64,000 bases of DNA from Rhizophagus irregularis (lineage: Eukaryota > Glomeromycota > Glomeromycetes > Glomerales > Glomeraceae), in contig NC_089429.1 in the NCBI RefSeq assembly GCF_026210795.1, positions 2,418,001 to 2,482,000 on the forward strand, given 5' to 3'. Below are positions 29,577 to 41,282 of this stretch, one piece after another. The notes beneath the pieces are model-generated. The model was not told the origin of the DNA. It ran no database searches and was given only the letters and a program-made list of their open reading frames with translations. The position numbers and the translations under genes were made by a program. Numbering within the stretch: the first letter of the stretch is position 1; the number at the start of each line of letters is the position of its first letter.

Positions 29577-30188
29577 GAGCCCATAGAGAATTATGTTTGC
29601 CACCTCAGGTATTAACAAAATGACTCTTTATTAATAATATAAATAAATACAATAATATGCTTGGTTTAATAACATTAAATAACAAAATAAATAATTCATA
29701 ACAAAATTCGTCTAATTTCTCCCAAAAGGTGATCTTCACGCCCTTTTATGTTTGTTTTTGTGTAACTAAATTCATAATTTCAATTCATGGATTTAAATTA
29801 TTAAAGTATTTCCATTGTTTTTAAAGTATTTCCATTGTTTTAAAGTATTTCCATTATCTTAATTTTGTATCCATTTGATCATCATAAACTCCTGAATTAT
29901 GATTTATAATATTAACGTAGTGATCAACAAATTAATCACTTGACACCTCAGATCACTTGATTTCATGCAATTTAGTATCTTTCTGATCTTCATTTATCCT
30001 TAATTCTCGTGACTAATAGTTTAAGGTCATCACGGACCAATTACCTTAATCCATGTGATTATTAGTTTAACGACTTCTCGGTCCAATTAAAATAAAAATA
30101 AAAATAAGTTAAAATTTTATACACTAAGACTAAATGTAATACTGCGCCTCACAATTAATAAATTTACTAGATATACTACGGCATTACA
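29567..30188 (-). repeat. 5' LTR (sense orientation minus)
   Basis: 622 bp, identical by eye to 20715-21336. It should contain the element's promoter and transcription start. Confidence 0.95.
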
Positions 30189-30480
30189 ACAGAAAAAAAA
30201 ATATCAACCGGGGAGATCACTATAGTACCGCAGCAGTGAAAATGTCGTTGGATCTGCGAGTCTCTGATCCTAAAAGTACGAAAAGAAAAAATTAAAAAAA
30301 AAACAATTATTTTGAAATGAAAATTAGCGCTTAATATAGTACCGTAGTAAACACTAAATATGTCAATCTTAAAAGAAGTTAAATTAAATATTAAAAAAAA
30401 AGCAAATCAGTGCTTATCATTTCACTGCAGCATCTCGATCGAACCCTGATCTGATCCTAAAAAGACGAAAAAAATATAAA
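30189..30480. repeat. TSD ACAG and right part of the degenerate array
   Basis: Starts with the ACAG duplication (30189-30192). It continues the motif array: AGTACCGCAGCAGTGAAAA near 30215, AGCGCTTAATATAGTACCG near 30327 and AGTGCTTATCATTTCACTGC near 30407, each followed by A-rich sequence. Confidence 0.55.
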
Positions 30481-31364
30481 TAAATAAAAATAATTATTAA
30501 TCTATATAATTAACTCCATATAAATAAATTGAATTGTGTAATGTGAAATGTGTGATATACTATTGGGGTCATGTGTAAGTTACAATAGCCAATTAATGAG
30601 TTTTATGTTAATCCAATGCTCGGTTAGTGAAATTCTTTATCGGGTTGGTCTTTTCTAAAGTAGAAATTTTTTTCTTTTTTTTCAAACTTTCCATTTTTTT
30701 TTAATTTTTTTTTCCCGATATAATCTATACTATAATTTTTTTTATTATTTATTTTTGTTTTTTAGACGAATCTAGATCAGTGATCAGATAGATTATGCTG
30801 CAGTTTTATATAACTTTGCCATATTTTTCAGTGATTATTTTGATGTTGAAAAGCATTAAAATTAAATTTTTAACCAGGAATGTGGTGGCCAAATTGAGAA
30901 CATTTTATATGTTACAATATAATTTTTTTACTAAAATAAAATGAGCATAACTTTTTATATATTAATCCAATTTGAAAAATCAAATCACACTTTTATAGCC
31001 CTTGATATAATCTTTTAAGATATGATGAGTATTTAAAATAACATTTCTTTTTCATAGGGTTTAAGACTTGATGCCAAATAAAGGTAAATATTTTGTCAAA
31101 AAAAAAAATCTCAACTTTTGGTAAACCTGGTATCAAAATGTAACTAAAGGAGTGTATAAACAGTTGGTGATTTCAGAAATGCGAAAAAATCATTAAAATA
31201 AAACTTTGAACTCCTCCGTCTATTTTTCGTCCTGAGAATTTTTGGAACGGAAAGAGTTCCCCTAGCGTCTATTACGTCATAATGAAATTTCAATGGAACG
31301 CGCATTCCACTGTAGAACTATAACGATTTGGTGTAAAAGCAAAAAGATCAGTGTAAAGTCATGC
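30481..31364. other. AT-rich spacer
   Basis: No gene, RNA or clear repeat that I can support. Homopolymer T and A tracts occur near 30670-30760. Confidence 0.5.
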
Positions 31365-31895
31365 GGGTTTACCACAAAATCCCGACAACTATAAAATCGA
31401 AAGTCTACAATCCTGACACCAAGATCCCAACAACCCAAATCCAGTTGAAATAAAATCCCAATAATCACCAATTCCGACAGTTAAAAATCTTGACAATCAA
31501 AATCCCAAAGTTTTTTTTTTAAATATAATTTTAAAAATGCAATGAACGCAGTAACGGTTAATTTATTGTAAATTTTATTAATACCAATGTAAATTATTTG
31601 CAAATTTTATTAATATTAATGCAAATTAATTAACGTTACTATATTATTAAAAGAAAAAAAATTTTTTCTTAGTCAAAAAGATTATGTACAGTATATTACT
31701 AGATCTATTCCTTCTCTTCTAAATTAGAAACAATTGCATTAAAAAAATTAAACTAATCTCAAATTCATCTGATCAAATCTCAGCCAGGATTTTGGCTGTC
31801 AAGATTTTAGATCATCGGGATTCTGTGACTGTCAGGATTTTGATCCAATCCGTTATCGGGATTTTGGTGTCGGGTTATAGACTGTCGATATTACA
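31365..31895. mobile_element. Foldback-like element with tandem AATCCCGACA arms
   Basis: The left arm (about 31365-31505) carries repeated AAAATCC-GACA words (AAAATCCCGACAAC, CAATCCTGACACC, AAATCTTGACAATC). The right arm (about 31780-31890) carries their complements (GTCAAGATTTTAG, TCGGGATTC, GTCAGGATTTTGA, TCGGGATTTTGGTGTCGGG). The middle is AT-rich and non-coding. Repetitive inverted arms resemble foldback-type DNA elements. The boundaries are approximate and no target duplication was found. Confidence 0.5.
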
Positions 31896-31896
31896 A

Positions 31897-32656
31897 TGCC
31901 CATGGTAAACCATGTTTGCCACAATGACTTTACTAACGAATCCTTTATTTAATAATATAAAATATTAATAACATATAAAATAAATCAAATAATCATGCTT
32001 GGTTTCTAAAATAATTCATGAAATTAATAAAATTCTCATTAATTCATCCAATAGAATAATAAAATCATCACTTAAAATACTAAAATGATGAATAAATTCA
32101 TCTAATAAAATCATAAAAGTCAAATAAAATAAAATAAAATAAATTCATCAGATAAAATTCATAAAATATTAATAAAACAAATTATTTCCCAAAATCAAAA
32201 TTCGGCAATTTCTCCCTCCTGTATTTTTCAAATCAATAATAATTAGGTACATTCTGACTAACAGAACAATTAAGTTCGGAATTTCACCCATCTTATTATT
32301 ATTCCTCATTATATAAACCATTATGTAAACTTCAAAAATTAGTCATCATTTTTGATCAATAATTCTTGCATAATTATTCACATTTCCAGATCTTCAATAA
32401 AGAACCAATGATCATAATGATCTACCATAAAAGTCGTTTCCAATCAAATAAATATTATATCGCTTCTCTTCGTTAAGGAACCAATTATTACTCAATTCTC
32501 AAACATTACTCACAGAATAGTTTAACGTCATTACTCATTACCGAGTCGGACGTATTTCACTTTAAAACATTTTAAAATTCATAGGTTTATACACCTAGAA
32601 TAAATATACTACTGCGGTTTATAGTAATTAATTTAATAAAATGCACTGGCATACAT
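31897..32656 (-). repeat. Diverged LTR next to a kinase gene
   Basis: Matches the full-length LTR in order: CCCATGG-AAACCATGTTTGCCAC, ATGACTTTACTAACGAATCC with TTTATTTAATAATATAAA, ATGCTTGGTTT, AATTTCTCCC, and the far end TACTACTGCGG...TTAATTTAATAAAATGCACTGGCAT. It is an old solo LTR or truncated copy. Its end is only about 230 bp upstream of the kinase start at 32884. Boundaries are approximate. Confidence 0.65.
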
Positions 32657-32883
32657 CGGCCAGCTTAATTTCGGCCGGAATTAAAGATAATTTGGCCGGA
32701 CTTATGAAAATCCGAAAATCAATTGCCCGAGTTCCGGCAGGCTTTCGCGATGAGCGTAAAAATTTGCGGAGTTAATAATTAACTTGCATAAAACGTTTTA
32801 AAATGAAATTGGTGTTTAACATAAATACTTGTAAATGCTGTACAATTAAAAAACTATTATTATTTTTCAAGAAATTCTTAAAA

Positions 32884-34664
32884 ATGTCTAAAAAATTTAA
32901 CAAGAACTTTAAAAATTTAAGAAATAACAGCTCAAATACTTTGAGTAAATATAAACATAAAGGATATAAATGCGGTTTGTGTTCCGAATATAAACTACCA
33001 AACAACAAATATTATTTCTGCAAAGATTGTTTTAGAGAAAGATTTCAACAGAATTTTGATAAATGGACTAGTGGAAATAAATACGTTGACAAGTTCATTC
33101 AAGAAACTCAACTAAAAGTAAGAAACTGTAATAAAATTATAGAATGGATTCCTTATAATAGATTAAGAGATATCAAATATCTTACTAAAGGCGGGTTCAG
33201 TACTATTTATAGGGCTATTTGGTTAGATGGAATGATATCTATAAATCATACAAAAAAAATTTGGGATAGGGATGGTGAAATGAGTGTTGCATTAAAGAGC
33301 TTAAATAATTCATCAAATATTAATGGTAATTTTTTAAATGAAGTAAGTTGTTTTTAAAAAATATACACACTATTTATTGTCTGGAGCGAAGCGAAGGACT
33401 ATATATGTTTTCGAAGGACTATGTCAAATAGTGTCACATGACGATATCCGGTTGTCCGCACGCGTCACGTCATTGAAATTTCGTGCTACATCAGATGAAA
33501 TAAATTTGTGATACATCAGATAAACAAGATAAAGGTTTACTTATAACCTTTTTTTTCGCTCCGGACTTACAACGGTTTCCGTTTCCTAGTTTTAATAAAA
33601 ATTTATATTATTTATACTTATTTAATTTTTAGTTGAAAAATCATTGGCATTATTCAACTGTACAGATATATGGAATAACTCAAGATCCGGAAACATTGAA
33701 TTATATGATAGTAATGAGATTAATGTGTAAGGGGAGTTTAAGATCTAATTTAACAACAATTAAATATATAGATGAAAAATATACTGGTCTATCGATAGCT
33801 GCGGCAGCACTTTCAATTTTACACAAATGCAATTTGGCTCATGGTGATTTCCATAGTGGTAATATACTTTTGGATGATGATTGTAGCACCCATATAAGTG
33901 ATTTTGGATTAAGCAGACCTGTAAATCAAACCAACTTAAATGAAATTTATGGAATAATTCCTTATATTGCTCCAGAAGTTTTGCGTGGAAAACCATATAC
34001 TAAAGCAGCTGATATTTATTCTTTTGGAATTATTATGTGGGAACTTACATCTGGTGTTCCTGCTTTTAATGATAGATCTCATGATTTTATACTCTCTTTA
34101 GAAATTTGTGAGGGATTAAGACCAAAAATTGTTGAAGGTACATCGCCAATATATAAAAGATTAATGAAGAAATGCTGGGATTCCGATCCTAATAAAAGAC
34201 CAACAGCTAATGAATTAAGTGAAATTTTTTCTTTTTGGGGTTCTTATTATAATGATTATCCAATTAAAAGATTGTGTGAAAGAAAACCTATTCCTAGTAA
34301 GTAAAAAAGATTTAATATCTTTATTGAACAATTGATTTTACTTCTTACTTTAAGCAAAAAGTTTATTTTTATCTGATTTTATTTATTAAAACTTTTTAGG
34401 CAATGAATCTATTACCAAAAATCATCCATTATCTTGTTATACAAGCAGAAAAATAGATTATTCTGCGAAGCTAAATGAAATTTTAAGTAAGAAAGAATTA
34501 AGCACAAAATATATAATTGATGAAGAAAAAGGGTTTAATAATGAGATGACATTATTAAGCGAAAGTTTTGGTATTAATTTTTCATTTTTTTTTTCATCAC
34601 ATACAAGCGAAAATCTAATTTGTTTATTTTTAATTTATTAGAAGATTGCAAGATTTCTGATTAA
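32884..34664 (+). CDS. TKL-type protein kinase with N-terminal zinc ribbon (4 exons)
   Basis: 438 residues. Exons are 32884-33342, 33633-34296, 34400-34570 and 34642-34664; all introns are GT-AG and the frame is continuous. The N-terminus has CGLC...CKDC, a C2C2 ribbon, then WTSGN and EWIPYNRL. Kinase features: glycine loop YLTKGGFSTIYRAIW, VALKSL (ATP lysine), catalytic loop LAHGDFHSGNIL (HRD is HGD), ISDFGLSRPV (intact DFG), YIAPEVLRGKPYTKAADIYS and CWDSDPNKRPTA. Catalytic Asp and Asn are present, so activity is possible despite the missing HRD arginine. The start at 32884 (MSKKFNKN) is preferred over an in-frame ATG at 32803 because a TATA-like CATAAAA lies at about 32787. Intron 1 carries a MITE. 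It is a likely member of the expanded signalling-kinase family of these fungi; its substrate is unknown. Confidence 0.88.
33379..33566. mobile_element. MITE inside kinase intron 1
   Basis: The ends GTCTGGAGCGAA (33379-33390) and TTCGCTCCGGAC (33555-33566) are inverted repeats with one mismatch. The interior is more GC-rich than the surrounding intron and non-coding. It accounts for most of the 290-nt intron; the equivalent intron in the broken kinase at 18048 is 74 nt. Confidence 0.7.
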
Positions 34665-36094
34665 GTAAATTTACAAAATTATTTTTTAATTACCTCCGCC
34701 CTTTAAATTTATTAATAGATTTTTAATGGATTCTCCAAATATTGAAGAACGAATTCGCATATAATTTTGTTTAAAAATTCATTAACACACTATGAAGTTT
34801 TAATTCTTTCTCGTTATATCGCTAAATTTGAGCGTCTTATTTAGAATGTTGCAACTTCCTGATTGCATTAACATAAATTTGGTTCTTATTCTTAAGATAT
34901 TCGTTATATTACCATATTTTCCCAGGAACTCTGTTTTCATTAATTAATTTAGTCCCATTTACAATATAATACATTTATATTGAATCATTTAAATTTATTG
35001 AGAAGGCGTTAATATGAGCCCATCTTATATTCATCTTTTATTAAAAAGTAATCCGATTTTTTCATCAGTTTAAAAGAATGAGAACTAACTTTTTGCGCAA
35101 CTGCGTGACCAAAATTTAAATTCAATTTTTCCATGTCTTCATTGCTAAAAATAATCTTATTGATCACCAAATGAATGAATGTAATATTCTTGCATTATAT
35201 TTTTATTATGATGAGTTGCTCATTTATACATGGCAGACTTGTTGTCGGCTAGTCGGGTTATTAGAAAAGATATATAACACGATATAATGGCGTAGTATAA
35301 GTATAATAAAGTATAATTATATATACCATATAATGTAATTATGTTATATTAAAATTTAATTAAAGTATACCCGTGTTATTTCTTTTCTAATAACCAGACT
35401 AGTCGAGTAACCCGAGTACCCGACAATCCCGACAATAAAAATTTTCAAGTGTCTACTATATTTCGCTGTAACGAAAAATCATGTGCCTGCCCGGACCCGG
35501 CCCGGGTAAGAAAGTTTGCCGGCCCAAACCCGGATTAGGGTTTCCGAGTTCCGGGTCCCGTTTGCAGACCTCTAATATATAATGAAATGAACCCTTTTTA
35601 TCACTACGACCGCTACGACCGTACCTTAAAATTTTTTTTTTATTTTTTTTTTATGCCCGGTGATTCTTTCATTGTTCAAAATGGCTTAGTGTTATATCGG
35701 TGAATATAAAAAAGGAGGTATTTGTTACATAAACAGCCGATCCTGAAAAAATTAAGTAATCCCGGTATCACTTATAATTCTTATTTTCAGGAGGAATTGC
35801 AATGTAATCTTTCACGTTCAGGAAATTCAATATTCACAAAAAAATAATAGATCGGATTGTCCTTTTTATTAATCAATCACATTCTTAATTACATTTTATT
35901 CATTCATAGATATAAACCGCATTTTTGAGAAAAAAATCCTTTATATTATATTTTTCTATTGTATTTCTCTTTTCGCGTTTCCTTCTTACATTCTTTTATA
36001 AACTTTTTCTTATTTCATCTTTAAAATTTTAAGGTATCAGTATTATATACATTTTTTTAATCGATTTTGTTTTAAAATTTTATTATACTGTATT
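34665..36094. other. Spacer with GC-rich inverted-repeat elements
   Basis: No gene. Contains the inverted-repeat element at 35235-35440 and an adjoining CCCGG-rich block to 35576 (separate entry). Confidence 0.5.
35235..35576. mobile_element. Inverted-repeat element and hAT-like terminal block
   Basis: Left arm TTGTCGGCTAGTCGGGTTAT plus TAGAAAAGATATATAACACG (35240-35281) pairs with right arm CGTGTTATTTCTTTTCTAAT plus AACCAGACTAGTCGAGTAAC (35372-35411). A GC-rich block follows that ends TGCAGACCTCTA (35565-35576), rich in CCCGG/CCGGG. Read from the other strand, TAGAGGTCTGCAAACGGG resembles hAT termini. Whether this is one or two elements is unclear. Confidence 0.45.
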
Positions 36095-36405
36095 TAGTAA
36101 CGAAATTTTAAAGCACGTCGTGCTAGAGTCACAACAAAACAAAGACGGCAATGGTCAGCACGAGAGAAGTTAGAGACTGATGATAGTTGCATATCATGAT
36201 AAAAGGCCATAGTAAACGATCAACAGAAATAAGTTTGAAATTTAGCCAAAACAACTTCGTGAGTGGATTAAAAATAAAAAAACAACTAATAAAAATAGCT
36301 CCATGTAGTCAAAGACTTAATAGAGGTGCACGGCCAAAATATCCCGCCCTTGAAGTTGAACAATTGAAAACTGTTACTCGTTATATTATTCAAGAAAAAC
36401 GCTAG
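36095..36405 (+). pseudogene. Relic of a pogo/CENP-B-type transposase N-terminus
   Basis: The plus strand reads TTKQRRQWSAREKLE, then after frame breaks KGHSKRST, and finally QLIKIAPCSQRLNRGARPKY followed by PALEVEQLK. This order resembles the helix-turn-helix DNA-binding N-terminus of pogo-like (DDE_1) transposases. Several frameshifts and stops make it non-functional. Terminal repeats were not located. Confidence 0.5.
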
Positions 36406-38327
36406 CTAAAAAGATATCTGGAATTTTCGTCTTTCTTTTTGGTAGCGGCAAGATGGATCCATTTGGGTTTGTCTCACGCTTTGTATTCATAAAACAGGAT
36501 AGAGCGAAATTTCTTAAAGAATTGAAGGAAATGGAAGATGATAGAAGTACATTACTAAATAACTCGGAAAAAGATGTTGATAGTGTTACAGAAACGAATG
36601 ATCTTAACGATCAAGCTGAATTTAAGAACCTGCTTGCAAAGTACTATATAGAAACAGATTTCTATGAACATGCCGTCAAGACGCTCGATGTGTAATAAAT
36701 ATTGTATAATATAATAAATTATACACGAAGTATATTATATTATATATTGTAACAAACACACTGCTTTGTAATATGAAATTATAAAAATAAAATGTACAGT
36801 ATATCATATTATTAAACTAACCAAATTGACGAAATTAACCGTTTAAGTTCTGCCTATTACTACCCGCTGCTTTTATTTGTTATCATTCTTTCATGTTATT
36901 CCTCGTGTTTTCATTCTTGGAAAAAAAATATTAATATTTATCTTCTACTACAATAAGTCACGAGTCTACATATGATTGTCAATTATGTTAATTCTTTCTT
37001 TCCTTTTAGTTTCATACATAATATTATGAATTTACATTTTTTTTAGTTGAGGATTGTATCTATAAATATTATTGTATTATTTTAACTAATAACTATTTAA
37101 TGATTTTTTTATGTTAGAAGAGAAGTTTATTAAAATCTTTTTACCTTTCAGATTTTTTTCCAAATTCCACCGGCATCACAATGTTTCATTGTTTCAAGGT
37201 CCAAACAAGAATGTTAGCCTTTCCCATCGTACTGTCATTTGGAAATCGACATTATGACTTAGATACTGTGTAAAATGGAATATATGGGAGATCTCCACAG
37301 GTAAATCCAGGGTTCAATCGATTACGTGTTTTCAGGTTTAAATTACGTAATCGATTTGACGATCATATACTAAAAATGGTTTAGGACGATTGAAAACTTA
37401 AGTTTTTTTTGTCGTATTTTTTATGGAATATATTTTTAATGAAGGTATTGTGATATCTTGTAAAAAACCAACTAATCGAAAAACGAAAACTTATTTTCTG
37501 ACTTATAATCACATGATAATTGCAAAATCTCAAATCATGTGATTTGGTCCGTGTTGTTGAACGACCTTTAAAATATACATTATACCTTTCGTAATTCTAT
37601 AATGTAATTATCCGGGCCGGGCACTGTTATACAACATAGTATACTATATAATATTCAATTTACACTTTTTTGTATATATTACAAGATTTTCTTTATCAAA
37701 AAAAAATTTCCGTACAGCCGTATATTATATAATTTTTTTTTCATTTATGAAAAGATTAGCGTAACAAAAAAAAAATATTTTTTTTTTGTCTGATTGTAAG
37801 TCTGATTGTACAATAAAAAAAAAATATTAAATAATTTTTCATTTCTTCATGACTTCATGACATTGTACATCTGATATTATATAAATATACATAAATGGAA
37901 AGCATCAAAGTGTCGATTTTACTTAGTTATTTATAAACGATCATTTGCCAAACAAAAAAAAAAAATTACATAACTGCATAAAATTAAAATCGTGAAAAAA
38001 AAAATTGCATAAAATTAAAATCAATACATATATTAAAAAATTAATTACGTAATTGCATATATTAAAAAAAAAAAAATTTCGCTAAAGTGAAGGGATCAAA
38101 AAAAGAATTCTTATTAAAAAAAAAAATTTTTTTTTTTATAAAAATGGCACTCTTATCATTTAACAGCAAAAATAATACCTTTTTTTCCATAATCCCTTTT
38201 TTCCTGCTTTACTTTTAAAATACTGTGGTTGTTTATCAGTTCTCTCCTTCAAATTAAAAAAAAATCGAGATACACTTTCTGGAAAGTAACTTTTGATTTT
38301 AAAATAAAATTCGATTCACGAAAAAAA
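36406..38327. other. AT-rich spacer, small unassigned ORF
   Basis: A plus-strand ORF at 36453-36695 (80 codons, acidic, MDPFGFVSRFVF start) follows the transposase relic. It may be part of the same decayed element or an unrelated exon. From 36.7 to 38.3 kb there are many homopolymer A and T tracts and nothing else that I can support. Confidence 0.4.
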
Positions 38328-38711
38328 ATGAAACAACCATCATTCTCTAATATTGATTCTCAATCTGTCAATGGAAATGGAAACGAAATCGTTTTTCCAA
38401 AGACTTTAAAATGGTAAGTTTTAAGAAAGAGGAAAAAAAAAAAGTATTTTTTAATGAATTATTTTTTAATTCCGCCATTATTGTCTATTATTTTAATTAG
38501 TTCTCCGTATAAAAGAGAAGATATGGATTCTGAATCGACTTCCATGATCAAATCATCGTACATAAATCGTATTCTTCGTAGACGAAGAAATAATCGTCAA
38601 ATAAGATATGCCAATACTTATCCACTATTATATCTTATTAGAAAGTTACCAAGACAAAACACAAACAATCCATTCGCGAAGCAAATATTTGGTGGTTCCA
38701 GTTTCCACTAA
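38328..38711 (+). CDS. Small basic protein of unknown function (2 exons)
   Basis: 98 residues from exons 38328-38413 and 38501-38711. The 87-nt intron has GTAAGT at its start and TTTTAATTAG at its end, and removing it joins two short ORFs in frame (...FPKTLK-C-SPYKREDMDSE). The N-terminal half is S/N/Q-rich and polar; the C-terminal half is basic, with RILRRRRNNRQIRY as a possible nuclear localisation or RNA-binding patch, ending FGGSSFH. No domain is recognised. Support is the clean splice junction and frame, not homology. Confidence 0.55.
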
Positions 38712-38890
38712 AGATTATTTTCGATATTGACTCTATTCCGACATTCGTTTTAATAATACGTAAATTTATTTATTTAGATATGCAAAATCTGTTTAATGAC
38801 AAGACTCTCGAATATTATTGGCAAATTCGCATCCTCATTTAACAAATATTATAAAGTGGCTATATATTTTGTACTACTGATCTCCAATGC

Positions 38891-39137
38891 ACATTTTTTT
38901 TTTTCAACAACGATTTTTTAATTTTTTTTCAATGGCGATTTTTTAATTTTTTTTCAATGGCGATTTCAATTTTTTTTTTCAATGACGATTTTTTAATTTT
39001 TTTTCAATGGCGATTTTAATTTTTTCTTTTCAATGACGATTTTTTAATTTTTTTTCAATGACGATTTTTTAATTTTTTTTCAATGGCGATTTTAATTTTT
39101 TTTTTCAATGGCGATTTTTAATAAATTTTTTTCAATG
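38891..39137. repeat. Tandem repeat CAATGGCGATTTT-TAATTTTTTTT
   Basis: About nine units of 25-30 bp, each with CAATGGCGA or CAATGACGA followed by a T run, TTAA and another T run. The units differ in T-run length and G/A. The array begins about 180 bp downstream of the small gene. Confidence 0.85.
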
Positions 39138-41282
39138 GCAACCTTATTGTTATTCATTCTTCTTCATGCTGCTATTATCAATTCGTATTGTTTAGTTACA
39201 AGGTAGCAAAAGTAATCGGAATTCAAAAAAATGTAATTGAAATTGCTTCAAATTTTACAAACAAAAACATTAAAAATAAAATTTAAGCCCCTAATATTTA
39301 TAATAAAAATTATAAACAAAATAATATATCTTTAATTGATTTATTAAAAAAAAATTGGTTCTAGTATGCATTAAAAAGACTGCGGTCAATATAGTAAAGA
39401 AACTTTGATCTCAATTTTCTCAATAAAAGGCTATACTAATTTTCGCCTCAGGTTCCCATTGAATCCGACGTGGAATTAGCTCGGATTCCATATAATGACG
39501 GCAGAAGACATGGGTCCGGATGATTACGAATGATTACAAATCAAAAAATTCCAGATGTTGATCAATCGGACCCGGTTCACTAGCCAGAATCAATGGAAGT
39601 AAGGCGAAAATCAGTATAGACCCAAATAAAAAAGTGGCAAATTTTTTTAATAAAATTAGCTTGATGTAAACTTTAATTTATAATCATTCAACCTTTTAAT
39701 GAACTGCAATTTAATACTGTATCAGAATTTTCAGATTTTTATGGGTTACAATTTTTTTTTTTTTGAATTAAAAAATCAATTGTGAGACAAAGAAATAAGA
39801 TAAAAGGCTGATAATTTACATATACATGTTAGTGACACATTTGGCAACAAATCTTAACTCATTTATCGCAATTCCGATTTGCAAATCACCGATAAATACA
39901 ATATATTAATTTTTTAATCCTATTTTTTTTCCCTTCTTTTTTCGGAAATCTGCATAAACAATTATTAATTAACATATATAAATTTTCAATAGTAAATTTT
40001 TATGATGTTTACAATTGTTTCTTGAAAAATAAAATGAAAAAACAAAGTAAATTTATTTTTCGAAGATAATTACATCATTACGCCATATGTATGTGCATGC
40101 ATATGGGTGACCACTGACCAATAAAACAATCAAAAAAATTTTTTTTTTTCAAAAAAAAAAAAGAAAAGAAGAAAGAAAAAAAGAAGGAAAAAAAAATTAT
40201 TTTATTATAATTACAATTGGAACAATGATAAAGCAAAAAAAGATTTTTCTTTATTTACATTCTTTAGTGCTGACAATTTACTTTATATAAATCAGGTAAT
40301 GTGTAACAATGAAGAGACAATTCCCAATCATAAAACCGGCATTCACTTTTTTTTTTTCTGTGTAATCTGAGAATTTAGCCTTCAATGACATTTCTTTGTG
40401 AAAATTTGAAAATTTATGAAGTAAAATGAACCTTTTCCGTGTCGTTCACCTGAAAGCATTTGCGATTATTATTGTTTTTTTTTTTTTTTTACTTTGGGCG
40501 GCTACATTTATATTTTATATTATTATTTTTTATTATTATTCTACTTTACTTTAGAGCATCTTTTATTTATATTATGACAATGATGTTACATAAAAAGATA
40601 TTCAGTGATCAACATAACAGTACGCTCGGATTTGTGGCCCCAATAGTGCCCCAATCAGCGATCCGATCCAACCAAAAGGGTGCTGGTTTTTGATCGCATA
40701 TTCGATTGGCTAGTACTTTTTTTTTTGTTAATAACATTATAAATGGATACATACATACATCATACACATATATATCCCAATTTCACTAATTTCGGATGTA
40801 ACACATGTACATCCCCCAAAATCGCATGTTTTAAGTATCACTTTATCCATATATGTAGTGTATAATGAATTAATGATTTATATATACACACACATGCATT
40901 GGAAGGCTAATCAGAAGAATTAGAAAAATGTAGAGTTGCTGGATTAACATAACCTTCAAATATTTGTTACCGTCTAGCACTGCCTAAAGTATTCTCCTTT
41001 AAGCATACTCCCACTTTAAAAGTTCCGGGTACTTTACTATATATATATAAAATTTTTCTTAATTTTAAATCCGGGTATTATTCAATTTTTATTGTATAGA
41101 CTCTGGTATTAATATATGTGTATCAAAAAAAAAAGAATTTATTGTAAATTTTTATATAGTTAAAAATGCGCCATCGTTAGCAGTACTTTTAAGAATTTTA
41201 TTATCATCATAAAACAAAAATAAAACAATGAACAAAATTATACAGTATGATAATATTAAAATTGCTACAAATTTATATAATC
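39138..41282. other. AT-rich spacer
   Basis: No supportable gene. Long T and A homopolymer tracts near 40130-40190 and 40470. A short, less AT-rich patch near 40600-40700 is not recognised. Confidence 0.5.

Larger units (their letters stand above)
20715..30188 (-). mobile_element. Full-length Ty3/gypsy-type LTR retrotransposon with kinase-integrase fusion
   Basis: 9474-bp element on the minus strand. It has two 622-bp LTRs that appear identical by eye over their whole length (constant offset 8852), TGTAA...TTACA ends, ACAG duplications on both sides, a PBS next to the 5' LTR and a purine tract next to the 3' LTR. Gene order in the sense direction is gag, protease, RT-RNase H, then a P-loop kinase fused to integrase remnants. 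That places it in the Ty3/gypsy order (integrase after RNase H). Identical LTRs mean a recent insertion. Unusual points are the huge Gag, the UGA-CUA stop, frame changes between pol parts, the kinase, the missing integrase core and a tRNA-like segment near the 3' end. It may be mobilised in trans. Confidence 0.95.
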
